From positions 744,001 to 808,000 of the forward strand of contig NC_007775.1 of the NCBI RefSeq assembly GCF_000013205.1: a stretch of DNA of 64,000 nt. The letters are read 5' to 3'. Positions 32,046 to 40,261 of this stretch are shown one piece after another. Below the pieces are notes generated by a model, which was given only the letters and a program-made list of their open reading frames with translations, had not been told where the DNA came from and ran no database searches. The position numbers were made by a program, and so were the translations under genes. The stretch is from Synechococcus sp. JA-3-3Ab (GTDB taxonomy: Bacteria; Cyanobacteriota; Cyanobacteriia; Thermostichales; Thermostichaceae). How positions within the stretch are numbered: position 1 is the stretch's first letter; each line of letters begins with the position of its first letter.

Positions 32046-32110
32046 ATTTCTAGCTGAGTGGCGTTGATGGTCTCAAACTGGTTGAATTCAGGGGTGAAGA
32101 TCTTAGCCAT
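32046..32110 (-). other. Possible 5' remnant of the gene interrupted by the IS
   Basis: An ATG at 32110 opens MAKIFTPEFNQFETINATQL, which runs into the left end of the IS. It is preceded by GGGAGCATTTC, a possible ribosome-binding site. It is the only candidate for the start of the gene whose tail lies at 30623-30757, but a fit between the two has not been shown. Confidence 0.3.
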
Positions 32111-32203
32111 CGTGAAATGCTCCCTACGCCTGGGTGTTTGTACCACCTTAACAAAAGTTAACGCTAGCTGCCACGTTCGCACAGCTACATCAGGGGGGCA
32201 GAG

Positions 32204-32767
32204 TCAGCGCAATATCACTTTGGGAGAAAGCAACAACGTCAGGGATCCCTGGCAATAGTCGATACGGCCTTCTGCAAAGCGCACCTGGGCCAAGCCTGCC
32301 TTTTTGAGGGTAATGGCCTGGGGATTGGCCGGCTGCAGGCCAATAGCCGCCTGTATCCACAGGCTCAGATCCGGCTGGTGGCCGACCAAGGCCAGAGACG
32401 TGAAGGGATCCCGCTCCGCCTGCCAGCGCACCAGGTCGGCGAAGCTGCCGTCCGGGGCCAGCGGCTCAAACACTTCTAGAGCTTCGGCCAAGTTCTCGTC
32501 GAAAAAAATCTCCGCCGTCTGCCGCGCCCTCACAAGGGGACTGGTGAGCAGGAGATCCCACTTCCAGCCCATATCCTTGAGTTGGCGGGCAATTTTGCGG
32601 CAGCGCTTGCGTCCCTCATCGGTCAAGGCGCGAAAAGCGTCCTCCACTCCCGCTTGCGCTTCTTCGGCTATGCCGTGGCGAATAAAATCCACAGCCACTT
32701 CCTGGACGGAAGCCCGCTTCTCGGCTTCAGCCTGATTGCTTCCCTCTGGCCCGAGCTCAAATGTCAT
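32204..32767 (-). CDS. sixA: Phosphohistidine phosphatase SixA-like protein
   Basis: Histidine phosphatase superfamily enzyme. In bacteria SixA removes phosphate from phosphohistidine in signalling or PTS proteins. [11 protein letters not shown] near residue 32 is the RHG catalytic motif, [17 protein letters not shown] gives the second conserved arginine, and [15 protein letters not shown] holds the second catalytic histidine. The frame extends four codons upstream to a GTG at 32779; I take the ATG at 32767. It is divergent from trxA, with about 190 bases between their start codons. Confidence 0.82.
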   Translation of the reverse strand: MTFELGPEGSNQAEAEKRASVQEVAVDFIRHGIAEEAQAGVEDAFRALTDEGRKRCRKIARQLKDMGWKWDLLLTSPLVRARQTAEIFFDENLAEALEVFEPLAPDGSFADLVRWQAERDPFTSLALVGHQPDLSLWIQAAIGLQPANPQAITLKKAGLAQVRFAEGRIDYCQGSLTLLLSPKVILR

Positions 32768-32957
32768 CGGCCCTTGCACGCTTTCTCACTCCTTCAGTCC
32801 AGAATACCCCGCTCGGCTTGGAAAAAGCTCGCCTGTTCAGCCTGACCCTCCGGCAGAAAATTGCAGGCGCCTGCTGCGGCCTAAAACAAAAGCCCAGAAA
32901 GTTGTGATAGAATTGCTTGAAGTGACAGGTATGTACTGTTTCAGGAGTTCTCCAAGC

Positions 32958-33299
32958 ATGTCTGCAGCAATAGACGTCGCTGATGCTACCTTTGAGGCAG
33001 AGGTGCTGCGTAGCGATATTCCGGTCTTAGTGGATTTCTGGGCGCCCTGGTGTGGCCCATGCCGGATGGTGGCTCCTGTGGTTCAGGAGATAGCCGAGCA
33101 GTATGCCGGCAAGGTTAAGGTTGTGAAAATTAATACAGACGAGAATCCCCAAACTGCCAGCCAGTATGGCATTCGCAGCATTCCCACTTTGATGCTCTTC
33201 AAGGGAGGCCAGAAGGTCGATGTGGTAGTCGGCGCTGTGCCCAAGGCAACTCTAACGACAATTCTGGAGAAGCACTTCGACACGCCTGCCGAGAGCTAA
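32958..33299 (+). CDS. trxA: Thioredoxin
   Basis: General dithiol reductant that also links photosynthetic electron flow to enzyme activity. The 113-residue protein starts at the ATG at 32958, preceded by CAGGAGT; the frame is open upstream, but that extension has no thioredoxin character. The active site is [11 protein letters not shown] with Cys32 and Cys35, and the cis-proline is in [13 protein letters not shown]. The C-terminus ([18 protein letters not shown]) is typical of m-type thioredoxins. It stands between sixA and the LOG-family gene. Confidence 0.95.
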   Translation: MSAAIDVADATFEAEVLRSDIPVLVDFWAPWCGPCRMVAPVVQEIAEQYAGKVKVVKINTDENPQTASQYGIRSIPTLMLFKGGQKVDVVVGAVPKATLTTILEKHFDTPAES

Positions 33300-33429
33300 G
33301 GTCCTAGCAGGAGGAGCGGCCCTCAACGCTTCAGAGCGCTATGTTTGGATCCGGGGGTAAGGCCTAAGTAGCATTTAGCGTCGATAGCCTATTGCAGTAA
33401 AGTAATGACAGAGAACTCTGGATTCTGGC

Positions 33430-34500
33430 TTGGCTGATTCCCTTTCTTCTCTTCTCCAGGAAATTTTCTCCAACGCCGAGACTCGTCTGAAGCAGTTGGA
33501 GCATCACCCCAACCGGACGGCTTGGCTGCGCGTTTTGCAGTCGCTGCAGCGGATGGGATCTCTGAATCTCAGCCGCCTGGACGCTAAGATCCTAGCGGCC
33601 ACGCTTGAGGATCTGGAGCAGGGCTTTGCGGCCTTCCAGAACTATGTCCATCAGCGCAAGGTAACAGTTTTTGGGTCGGCACGGGTAGGGCCGGACAGCC
33701 CGGAATACCGCCAGGCACAGTTGTTCGCCCACTGCATCAGCCAGCGAGGGTTCATGGTGCTGACGGGGGGCGGCGGTGGGATTATGGAAGCCGGCAATCG
33801 GGGCGCAGGGCTGGAAAACTCGTTTGGGCTGAATATCCAGCTTCCCTTCGAGCAGATGGCCAATCCTGTGATTGCCGCCAGCGATCGGGTAATTAACTTT
33901 AAGTATTTCTTTTCACGCAAGCTCTTTTTTGTCAAAGAAACCGATGCGCTGGTGCTTTTCCCCGGTGGCTTTGGTACGCAGGATGAGGCTTTTGAATGTC
34001 TGACCTTGATGCAAACCGGCAAAACCAAGCTCATGCCCTTGGTGCTGGTGGACAAGAAGGGCGGTTGCTACTGGAAAGAATGGGATGAATATGTGCGGGA
34101 GCATCTACTCAGCCGCGGCCTGATCAGCCCGGAAGATCTCTTCTTATACACCTTAACCGACGATGTAGGGGACGCCTGCCAGCAGATCCTAGATTTTTAT
34201 CGCATCTTTCACAGCAATCGCTATGTGCGGGAACTGCTGGTTTTGCGCTTGAATGCCAAGCTCTCGCCCCAGGCTCTGGATATCTTAAACGAAGAGTTTG
34301 CCGACATTCTCGACTCGGGCCGGATCGAGCAAACCGAGGCTTTGCCGGAAGAAGCAGAGGAAGAGATTGCCCATCTGCCGCGGCTGGTGATGCACTTTAA
34401 CCAGCGTAACTTTGGACGGCTGTGGCAAATGGTGCGCCGGATCAACACGCTTCATCCAGCACAGCCGGATCGTCTGCAAATGCGCCCCGACCAAAAGTAG
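33430..34500 (+). CDS. LOG family (TIGR00730-type) nucleotide-binding protein
   Basis: A 356-residue protein with the LOG/lysine-decarboxylase-like Rossmann core: KVTVFGSARVGPDS, then LTGGGGGIMEAGNRGA and the signature LFPGGFGTQDEAFE with its catalytic glutamate. Small LOG proteins release cytokinin-type bases from nucleoside monophosphates. This longer cyanobacterial form has an N-terminal helical extension of about 75 residues and a C-terminal extension of about 90, so its substrate is uncertain. The start is a TTG at 33430; no better ATG lies before the conserved region. trpF follows after 22 bases. Confidence 0.8.
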   Translation: MADSLSSLLQEIFSNAETRLKQLEHHPNRTAWLRVLQSLQRMGSLNLSRLDAKILAATLEDLEQGFAAFQNYVHQRKVTVFGSARVGPDSPEYRQAQLFAHCISQRGFMVLTGGGGGIMEAGNRGAGLENSFGLNIQLPFEQMANPVIAASDRVINFKYFFSRKLFFVKETDALVLFPGGFGTQDEAFECLTLMQTGKTKLMPLVLVDKKGGCYWKEWDEYVREHLLSRGLISPEDLFLYTLTDDVGDACQQILDFYRIFHSNRYVRELLVLRLNAKLSPQALDILNEEFADILDSGRIEQTEALPEEAEEEIAHLPRLVMHFNQRNFGRLWQMVRRINTLHPAQPDRLQMRPDQK

Positions 34501-34522
34501 GGGATTGTCGGAAGGGATCCCA

Positions 34523-35203
34523 ATGGGCCGGTTGTTTGTCAAAATCTGCGGCATCACCCGCCAGGATCAAGCGGAGGCTATCGCCGCGCTGGGGGTGAGC
34601 GCTCTTGGATTTATCGCAGTGCCCAACACGCCGCGCTATTTGCCTCTCTCCCAGGCCCGCTGGCTTGCCTCCCTACCCCGCCATGTGGAAAAGGTGGGGG
34701 TCTTTGTGGATCCGGATCCCCGTACCATTGCCACCTGGGTGGAAGTGGGCGGCCTCACGGCTGTTCAGCTCCACGGCCGGGAATCGCCAGAAGAGTGCCG
34801 GCAACTGGGAGAATGGCTCCCTGGCATTCGCCGCATTAAGGCCCTGCGCATTCGCCACCTGGCAGATCTGGAGGCAGCCCACCTCTACGGCGACTGTGTG
34901 GAGGCTCTGCTTCTGGACGCCTATCACCCCCAGCGTGCGGGTGGCACTGGGCAAACCCTCAACTGGCCAGAGTTGGCCCACCGCTCTCTGCCCTTGCCCT
35001 GGCTCCTGGCCGGTGGCCTCACCCCAGACAATGTTCTGCAGGCCCTCAGCCACCTCCAGCCCAGCGGCATTGATCTCTCCAGCGGTGTGGAACGCCAGCC
35101 GGGCGACAAAGATCTGCACAAAGTCTGGCGTCTGCTGCAGCAGTTGGAATCCCAAGGGTGGCAAATCGCTTCTGCCCTACCTCAACCCAATCAAGGCCTT
35201 TAG
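34523..35203 (+). CDS. trpF: Phosphoribosylanthranilate isomerase
   Basis: Third step of tryptophan synthesis, an Amadori rearrangement of phosphoribosylanthranilate to CdRP. The 226-residue TIM barrel starts at the ATG at 34523, with GAAGGGAT upstream. VKICGITRQDQAEAI at the N-terminus carries the catalytic cysteine, the conserved aspartate is in ALLLDAYHPQRAGGTG, and the phosphate-binding loops are LLAGGLTPDNV and GIDLSSGVE. It sits 22 bases after the LOG-family gene, so the two may share a transcript, without any obvious pathway link. Confidence 0.93.
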   Translation: MGRLFVKICGITRQDQAEAIAALGVSALGFIAVPNTPRYLPLSQARWLASLPRHVEKVGVFVDPDPRTIATWVEVGGLTAVQLHGRESPEECRQLGEWLPGIRRIKALRIRHLADLEAAHLYGDCVEALLLDAYHPQRAGGTGQTLNWPELAHRSLPLPWLLAGGLTPDNVLQALSHLQPSGIDLSSGVERQPGDKDLHKVWRLLQQLESQGWQIASALPQPNQGL

Positions 35204-35225
35204 CCCCTCCGTCCGAGCCGGATCC

Positions 35226-36101
35226 CTATTGCAAGGATTGGAAGGATTGAATGTCTAGCCCCGGCTCAAACATCAGCTCTTTCACCTCTCCAAACCTTCC
35301 CATCACTCCCAGATCGCGGTCGTTGAAGGTCACCAACACCCCGCCGGCATTGCCGGCGCGCAGCACAATCGATCGCTCGGCTTCCCAGTTCAGCTCCGCC
35401 CCCGGCTGCAGGGTGGCCTCAAAAACGGTTTGTCCATCGGCAATGACTCGTAGCCAGGAGGGACGCTCTACCACGCGAATATCAAGGCGCACCGGCTTGC
35501 GCGGCGGGGCCTCCAACACGTCGGGGAAAACCCCCTGGATGCGCGTCCACTGATCCAGTGTGGGAAACATCTGGCGAAGGGTCGGTTCTGGGCTGCGCCC
35601 AGGGGAGTCAGCTGCTCGCGGCTGCGACTGGGATCCCTCGCCGCTTTGTAGGCTGGCCAGCCAATGCCCAAAGGGGTTGCCCGTGCCGTCCAAAAGAGCC
35701 GACAGCCCTCCCACCGCCAGCACGACCAGCACCACATAGGCGGCCCAAAGGTGAAAGGGGCGCAGGGCAAAGGCCGGCTGTTCGCCAACAGCAGTAAGAG
35801 GAGGGAGCGCATGGGGCGTTTTGGCAGATAGGAGTGGCAAAGCTTGCCGAGATAAAGCCTCGCCATCCAGCCCCAGATAGTTGGCATAGCGCTTAATGAA
35901 GCCTTGCACGTAAACCGGCTCCGGCAGCCGACTCAAGTCTGCTTCCTCCAGGGCCTGCAGATATTGGGAGCGGATGAATGTATCGTTGGCTACATCTGTC
36001 AACGTCAGCCCCCGTGCCTCTCGTGTTTGCCGCAACAGGGATCCCAGGGCTTCCAATCGCGTTAGCGGGACCGAGTCCTTAGAGCGTTCCGACTCTTGCA
36101 T
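35226..36101 (-). CDS. rodZ: RodZ-like membrane protein with Cro/C1-type HTH
   Basis: A 291-residue protein with an N-terminal helix-turn-helix of the RodZ kind (LGSLLRQTREARGLTLTDVA, then YLQALEEADLSRLPEPVYVQ and GFIKRYANYLGLDG), one membrane helix at about residues 128-150 (WAAYVVLVVLAVGGLSALL), a Ser/Pro-rich linker and a C-terminal beta domain (DUF4115-like, RLDIRVVERPSWLRVIADGQ). In rod-shaped bacteria RodZ ties MreB to the elongation machinery, with the HTH binding MreB and not DNA. Order and length fit well. Confidence 0.82.
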   Translation of the reverse strand: MQESERSKDSVPLTRLEALGSLLRQTREARGLTLTDVANDTFIRSQYLQALEEADLSRLPEPVYVQGFIKRYANYLGLDGEALSRQALPLLSAKTPHALPPLTAVGEQPAFALRPFHLWAAYVVLVVLAVGGLSALLDGTGNPFGHWLASLQSGEGSQSQPRAADSPGRSPEPTLRQMFPTLDQWTRIQGVFPDVLEAPPRKPVRLDIRVVERPSWLRVIADGQTVFEATLQPGAELNWEAERSIVLRAGNAGGVLVTFNDRDLGVMGRFGEVKELMFEPGLDIQSFQSLQ

Positions 36102-36165
36102 CGTTCGGCTACCTGCGGAAGAGAGGAGGCTAGTGTGAGATTGTGCGCACAGTTCCCACAGCTAA

Positions 36166-36990
36166 TTATGAAGAGGGACGGAAAGAGTGCAAAGAGGCGC
36201 TTCTGAACAGAGCCAAGCTGTCGGTACCGGCAAGAGGGGCTAGCAGAGCCTGAACCTCTTGGGGCTCCAATAGGCGGAACTGACCTGCCTTTAGGTTTCC
36301 GAGGTGCAGCGGGCCGATTGCTTCCCGATGCAGCCTGAGCACCGGATGCCCCAGCTGCTCCGCTACGCGCCGAATTTGCCGGTTGCGCCCCTCAAACAAA
36401 ACCACCCTCAGCCACGAGGAATTGGCATCCTGCCTATACCCAAAGTTGGGAGCAGGGCAGAACTCCACCTCTGCCGGCAGAGTAGTGTACCCCTCTAAGT
36501 TTACTCCGTCTCGCCACTGTTGCAGGGTAGCCCGGCTCGGACGCCCCTGTACCTGCACCCGATAGATTTTGGGCAGATGATAGCGCGGATGGGTCAGCTT
36601 CAGCGTCAGGTCGCCATCGTTGGTGAGCAGCAGCGCCCCACTGCTGTCTGCATCCAGTCGGCCCACGGGATAAAGGCGGATCTGCCGGTTCCAGGGCGGG
36701 GGAAGCAGATCCAGCACCGTCTTGCGCCCCCACGGATCCTTGCAGGTTGACAAAACCCCCAGGGGCTTGTGCAGGAGCAAAACGTAGCGGGCTGGATCCC
36801 CGAAAGGGATCACCCGTCCATCCACCTCGACGCGATCCCGTTCGGGATCGGCTTTAAAGCCCAGCTCGGTGACCACCTTCCCGTTCACCCGAATGCGCCC
36901 GGCCAGGATCCAGGCTTCCACCTGGCGACGGGAGGCCAGCCCCTGTTGAGCCAAGAGCTTCTGGAGCCGTTGGGGTGTCGCCATAGGCAT
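36166..36990 (-). CDS. rluB: RsuA/RluB-family pseudouridine synthase
   Basis: A 274-residue rRNA pseudouridine synthase of the RsuA branch, distinct from the RluA-type enzyme at 1386-2339. It has an N-terminal S4 domain (RLQKLLAQQGLASRRQVEAW, ILAGRIRVNGKVV) and the catalytic motif PVGRLDADSSGALLLTNDG with its aspartate at about residue 110. FEGRNRQIRRVAEQLGHPV is the second signature. Which of RsuA, RluB, RluE or RluF it corresponds to cannot be decided; RluB fits best by length. Upstream lies an unknown gene in the same direction. Confidence 0.83.
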   Translation of the reverse strand: MPMATPQRLQKLLAQQGLASRRQVEAWILAGRIRVNGKVVTELGFKADPERDRVEVDGRVIPFGDPARYVLLLHKPLGVLSTCKDPWGRKTVLDLLPPPWNRQIRLYPVGRLDADSSGALLLTNDGDLTLKLTHPRYHLPKIYRVQVQGRPSRATLQQWRDGVNLEGYTTLPAEVEFCPAPNFGYRQDANSSWLRVVLFEGRNRQIRRVAEQLGHPVLRLHREAIGPLHLGNLKAGQFRLLEPQEVQALLAPLAGTDSLALFRSASLHSFRPSS

Positions 36991-37028
36991 GGGGTCACAA
37001 GAGAAACAGCGATCGGAGAACGGGGCTG

Positions 37029-37538
37029 CTAGGCAGCAGAGTCTTCGGATTTCGAGAGCAGATCCGGCAGTTCCGCAGGACTGGAGGCCAATAGCAGCAT
37101 TTCTGACTTCGACCCTGAGCTATCTCCCAGGGAATAGCTGAGGCCACAATCAAATTCTTCTGCCAGCCGGCAGACTTCCTTGAGATCTCCCACCGACCAA
37201 ATGCTCCAACTGCTCCGAATCTGGTTATCCACCCACACTTGCACGCGGTTGCCTTCGATGTGAATGATGCGCTTGGGGTTGGCTTCTGAGGCCCGGCCTG
37301 TAGACTCAACCAAGGCCTCCGGCCCGCTGACGCCAACGGAAGATTTTTGCCTCAAAGCCCCCAGAGCAGCCATTAACTGCGGCAGAGCCAGTAAAAGGTG
37401 CTGGGTGGCTTGTTGGGGTTGCCCTTTCAAGCAGGAAACCAAAGCTTCGGCAACACTCTGGTTCAGAGCTTGCAGAGCTTGGAGTGGAGTAGCACCCGCT
37501 AAAGCGGGATCCGGTTGCAGTGGGCTTTGAACATCCAT
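37029..37538 (-). CDS. Conserved-looking protein of unknown function
   Basis: A 169-residue soluble protein if the start is the ATG at 37538 (MDVQSPLQPDPAL); a few codons upstream are open but look like chance. Residues about 15-70 form predicted helices (ALQALNQSVAEALVSCLKG, QQATQHLLLALPQLMAALGA), followed by a beta-rich part (KRIIHIEGNRVQVWVDNQI, SLGDSSGSKSEMLLLASS). No family or catalytic motif is recognised. It lies 39 bases upstream of the rluB-like gene on the same strand and may share its transcript. Confidence 0.55.
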   Translation of the reverse strand: MDVQSPLQPDPALAGATPLQALQALNQSVAEALVSCLKGQPQQATQHLLLALPQLMAALGALRQKSSVGVSGPEALVESTGRASEANPKRIIHIEGNRVQVWVDNQIRSSWSIWSVGDLKEVCRLAEEFDCGLSYSLGDSSGSKSEMLLLASSPAELPDLLSKSEDSAA

Positions 37539-37897
37539 GAAAAGGCAGAAAAGGCACAAACCGCAACTTTACAGCCCTTTCGCCGGTTTACGGCAGCGAC
37601 GGTGCTGCCCATTGGGGCAGAAGGCCCCGGTTGGCGTAAGCATGCCGCCGACATTGAGCCCTGTACAGATGAGATGGCCGGGGAAAAGGCCGTATGGCTT
37701 CCTTAAGCCTAACAAATCCAAAAACTTCTCCGTGAGACAACATTGCTTTGAGGTTGTCCGCATCGCTGCGAAGCCAAGGCCTCTCCGGTCCACTTGGTCA
37801 TTCAGGTAGGTTCTTTTCTCGCTTGTGCAAAGCAGGCGGAGCTTTAGCGCAGATCCCCCAGGTTGGCACGAAAGTGGGCAACTCTTAAAGCGAGCAA
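37539..37897. other. Intergenic stretch without recognisable feature
   Basis: No frame here has coding character, and no tRNA, hairpin terminator or repeat was noticed on either strand. It would be the upstream region of the unknown gene ending at 37029 and the downstream region of rbfA. Confidence 0.4.
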
Positions 37898-38347
37898 CTA
37901 TTGTTGTTCGCTCAATTCGTCTTCTTCACCCCCAGGGGTGTCCGCCATCCTTCCCTCAACCCCAGGGTGGGATCCCTCCTGTTGTTGGGCCTCAGCGGGC
38001 TGTCTCAGTTGGTTGAGCAGGGCCAGAACCCGGGATCCCCGCTCCAAAGAGCGATCCTGCAAAAACACCACCGTCGGCACCCGTCGCAGGCCGAGGCGCT
38101 GACCGATTTCCCGCCGCACGAAGGGAGTGGCGGAAGCCAGCCCCTCCATGGTCTGCTGCTGGGCCGCTTCATCGCCATAGATGCTGACGAAGATGCGGGC
38201 ATTTTGCAGGTCATTGGAAACCTCTACGTCCACAATGCTGACCATCCCTGCCCCCACCCGGTCATCTTTGATCTCCGAGAGCAGGATTTGGCTGACCTCC
38301 CGTTTGATCAGCTCGGCTACCCGTGCCACCCGTCGCGCTGTCGCCAT
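37898..38347 (-). CDS. rbfA: 30S ribosome-binding factor A
   Basis: Assembly factor that binds the 30S subunit near the 16S rRNA 5' helix and helps its late maturation; needed in the cold in E. coli. The 149-residue protein has the KH-like core: [51 protein letters not shown] and [20 protein letters not shown] with the terminal KH helix motifs. A C-terminal tail of about 35 residues is rich in Gln/Glu. The call is certain from the family pattern. IS copy A lies 177 bases upstream. Confidence 0.92.
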
Positions 38348-38540
38348 TTTTCTGTCCTTAGGTTCCTATCTTCTGCAAACTTGCTCTGGCCGGTTGCCGG
38401 CGGCTCCTTAGGTGGTGCCAGCTTCTCCTCGCCATGTCCTCAGAACAGTAGCAGATGCTACGCGCCTCTTCTCCTTCCCCCTCTATTCTGGGTCCATGTC
38501 CACCCTATCTTGAGTATGAATACGTGACGTACTCCCGCAC

Positions 38541-39770
38541 TCATGCTGACGCATAGAGTGCAGGCTTCCCAGTGACTCCTGCCCGATAGCAGGACATTTC
38601 CTGAGCTTGAAGAACGGGACGCCCCACCGCTCTGGATTTGATGACCCTCGCCGAGTTGTGATCCCTACCAATCCTCAACCCACAGTGCGGACAATCGTGC
38701 CACCGCTCATGCAGCTCTTTGGGCACCTCACGACCGCACCCCGAGCACCCTTGACTGCTGCCGCGGGGATCCCCTGCAATCGTCAACAGCCCAGCTCTTT
38801 CAGCCTTGGCTGCCAGAATTTGCAGGAACTCACCCCAACCGGCGTCATGGATAGATTTGGCCAACCTTGTCCTTGCCAGACCTTTGATGTTCAATGCCTC
38901 ATGGGCTATGTGTCTCCCTTTTTGCAAAAGCTGATGAGCAACTTTGTGGTGGAAATCCCGGCGCTGGTTGGCTACTTTCTGATGTGCCTTGCTCAACCTC
39001 TTGACCGCTTTCTGGTAGCGGTTTGACCCCTTCTGCTTGCGCGATACAGACCGTTGCAGCCGCTTGAGGGGCTTTTGCGCTTTACGGTAATACTGAGGAA
39101 CCTCGATAACCTCACCCTCATCGGTGACCAAGAAAGAGCTTAGCCCCAGGTCTATCCCCATCGTGTTTTCCCACGTTGGCGGGTCAGGGCTCCATTCCGG
39201 GACAGACGAATCTTGTAAGCTCAAGGTCACATACCATCCATCAGCCTTGCGGGCAACGGTAGCAGTTTTAATCACGAAGCCGTCCGGCAAAGGGCGGTGT
39301 TGGACCAGCTTGACCGGCCCAATCTTGGGCAGATGGATAAACTGCCCTCGAATGCAGTCCTGCTTCATCTGGGGGAAGGTGAAGGAGCGATACCGCCCTA
39401 CTCCCTTAAACCTAGGCCTGCCTGCCCGCTTGCCGTTACAGTCACCTTTTAGCCATCGGTCAAACGCTCTTTGCACCCGCTGTAGGCAGTCTTGGAGCAC
39501 CTGGGAATGAATCGCTTGGTATTCGGGGAAGAGAGCCTTTGTGTTTACCAAGTCTCGTTTCTGTGAGTAGAAATCGGGCTTGTCTTTCAACTCAGGCAGA
39601 TGACAGACCGTCAAGGAGCAGGCATGGATATTGCAGCGATTCTGCTCCCACCCGTTGAACCGTTCTGCCAGGCGATAGTTGTACTGCCTACGCAGCAGCT
39701 CCAGCCACTCACCCATCAGGGCGACTTGGCTAGCAGTAGGGCGCAAGCGGTACTGGTAAGCGGTTCTCAT
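38541..39770 (-). CDS. tnpB: TnpB, IS605 OrfB family, intact (copy A)
   Basis: A 409-residue TnpB/OrfB starting at the ATG at 39770 ([20 protein letters not shown]), with the N-terminal OrfB helix-turn-helix domain ([20 protein letters not shown]). RuvC-I aspartate: NTMGIDLGLSSFLV. RuvC-II glutamate: HIAHEALNIKGL. Zinc ribbon: GCSGCGREVPK and DCPHCGLRIG. RuvC-III aspartate: IGRDHNSARVI. All three catalytic acids are present. It is only distantly related to the TnpB at 30780. The stop codon lies in the right-end hairpin. A nearly identical but deleted copy is at 50301-51232. Confidence 0.9.
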   Translation of the reverse strand: MRTAYQYRLRPTASQVALMGEWLELLRRQYNYRLAERFNGWEQNRCNIHACSLTVCHLPELKDKPDFYSQKRDLVNTKALFPEYQAIHSQVLQDCLQRVQRAFDRWLKGDCNGKRAGRPRFKGVGRYRSFTFPQMKQDCIRGQFIHLPKIGPVKLVQHRPLPDGFVIKTATVARKADGWYVTLSLQDSSVPEWSPDPPTWENTMGIDLGLSSFLVTDEGEVIEVPQYYRKAQKPLKRLQRSVSRKQKGSNRYQKAVKRLSKAHQKVANQRRDFHHKVAHQLLQKGRHIAHEALNIKGLARTRLAKSIHDAGWGEFLQILAAKAERAGLLTIAGDPRGSSQGCSGCGREVPKELHERWHDCPHCGLRIGRDHNSARVIKSRAVGRPVLQAQEMSCYRAGVTGKPALYASA

Positions 39771-39840
39771 GATGAATGCATTGTACCTGTTGAACGCTCC
39801 CGCCTCTCATCCTGACTCTGACCGGCCCGCCCCCCCTATA

Positions 39841-39860
39841 TCCCCCCGTATACGGGGGGA
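39841..39860. repeat. 20-bp perfect palindrome in the left end of IS copy A
   Basis: TCCCCCCGTATACGGGGGGA is self-complementary, followed by runs of CTGGGGGG. The same sequence stands at 51302-51321 in copy B. In IS605-type elements subterminal hairpins at the left end are read by the transposase. It lies 70 bases upstream of the tnpB start and might also act on expression. Confidence 0.8.
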
Positions 39861-39967
39861 CTGGGGGGCTGGGGGACTGGGGGGTACAGAGCGGGGCTTC
39901 CAGGACTACGTCCCGCTAGCGCGAACGGCGGATTAGCTAAAGCCATCGATGGATGGATGGAGACGTG

Positions 39968-40174
39968 ATGAGCAAGACGCCAGAGGCGCTGCGGCGCTCC
40001 GTTGAGCAGTTCCTACTTAATGTACCGGAGCCGCTCGATCCGCTACTTGCCCTCAAGCTGACTCAGTTGGTGATGAGGCCGGGAGATACAGCTTACGCCA
40101 TGGGCTCCAGCGATGGCCAGCGAAACCTTGACGAGCGCTGTTGTCCCTGCCCTGGACGTCTGTTGGGGGAATAG
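39968..40174 (+). CDS. Small protein next to IS copy A, function unknown
   Basis: A 68-residue frame starting with MSKTPEALRRSVEQFLLNVP at an ATG preceded by GGAGACGTG. The first 50 residues look like a helical protein domain; the last 18 (DERCCPCPGRLLGE) look out of character, which would fit a gene truncated or frameshifted at its 3' end. No family is recognised. The IS left end lies only 27 bases upstream. Confidence 0.35.
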   Translation: MSKTPEALRRSVEQFLLNVPEPLDPLLALKLTQLVMRPGDTAYAMGSSDGQRNLDERCCPCPGRLLGE

Positions 40175-40261
40175 ACATCATTTGCCCACCTCTGCCGGCA
40201 GCCTGGGGTTGAAGAGAGGAAGAAAAAGCGGCCAAGATGGGATCCAGTTGCTTGGCCTCCT

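Larger units (their letters stand above)
38524..39940 (-). mobile_element. TnpB-only IS element, copy A (full length)
   Basis: Boundaries come from comparison with copy B at 50259-51401: shared sequence starts at GTGACGTACTCCC (38524) and stops after GATTAGCTAA (39940), with unrelated flanks outside. It holds one intact tnpB on the minus strand, a right-end hairpin (GCACTCATGC with GCATAGAGTGC, 38537-38561) and, upstream of tnpB, a very strong palindrome at 39841-39860. No tnpA is present, so movement would need a transposase from elsewhere. It is a different lineage from the elements at 1 and 30758. Confidence 0.85.

Noticed and set aside
32736-32957. N-terminal extension of thioredoxin
   Set aside because: The upstream open codons overlap the sixA start on the other strand and do not look like a targeting sequence; the ATG at 32958 has a ribosome-binding site and gives normal thioredoxin length.
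39781-39940. CRISPR-like or tandem repeat block of G/C runs
   Set aside because: The CTGGGGG runs are the left end of the IS, repeated once in copy B; there are no regularly spaced repeats and spacers.
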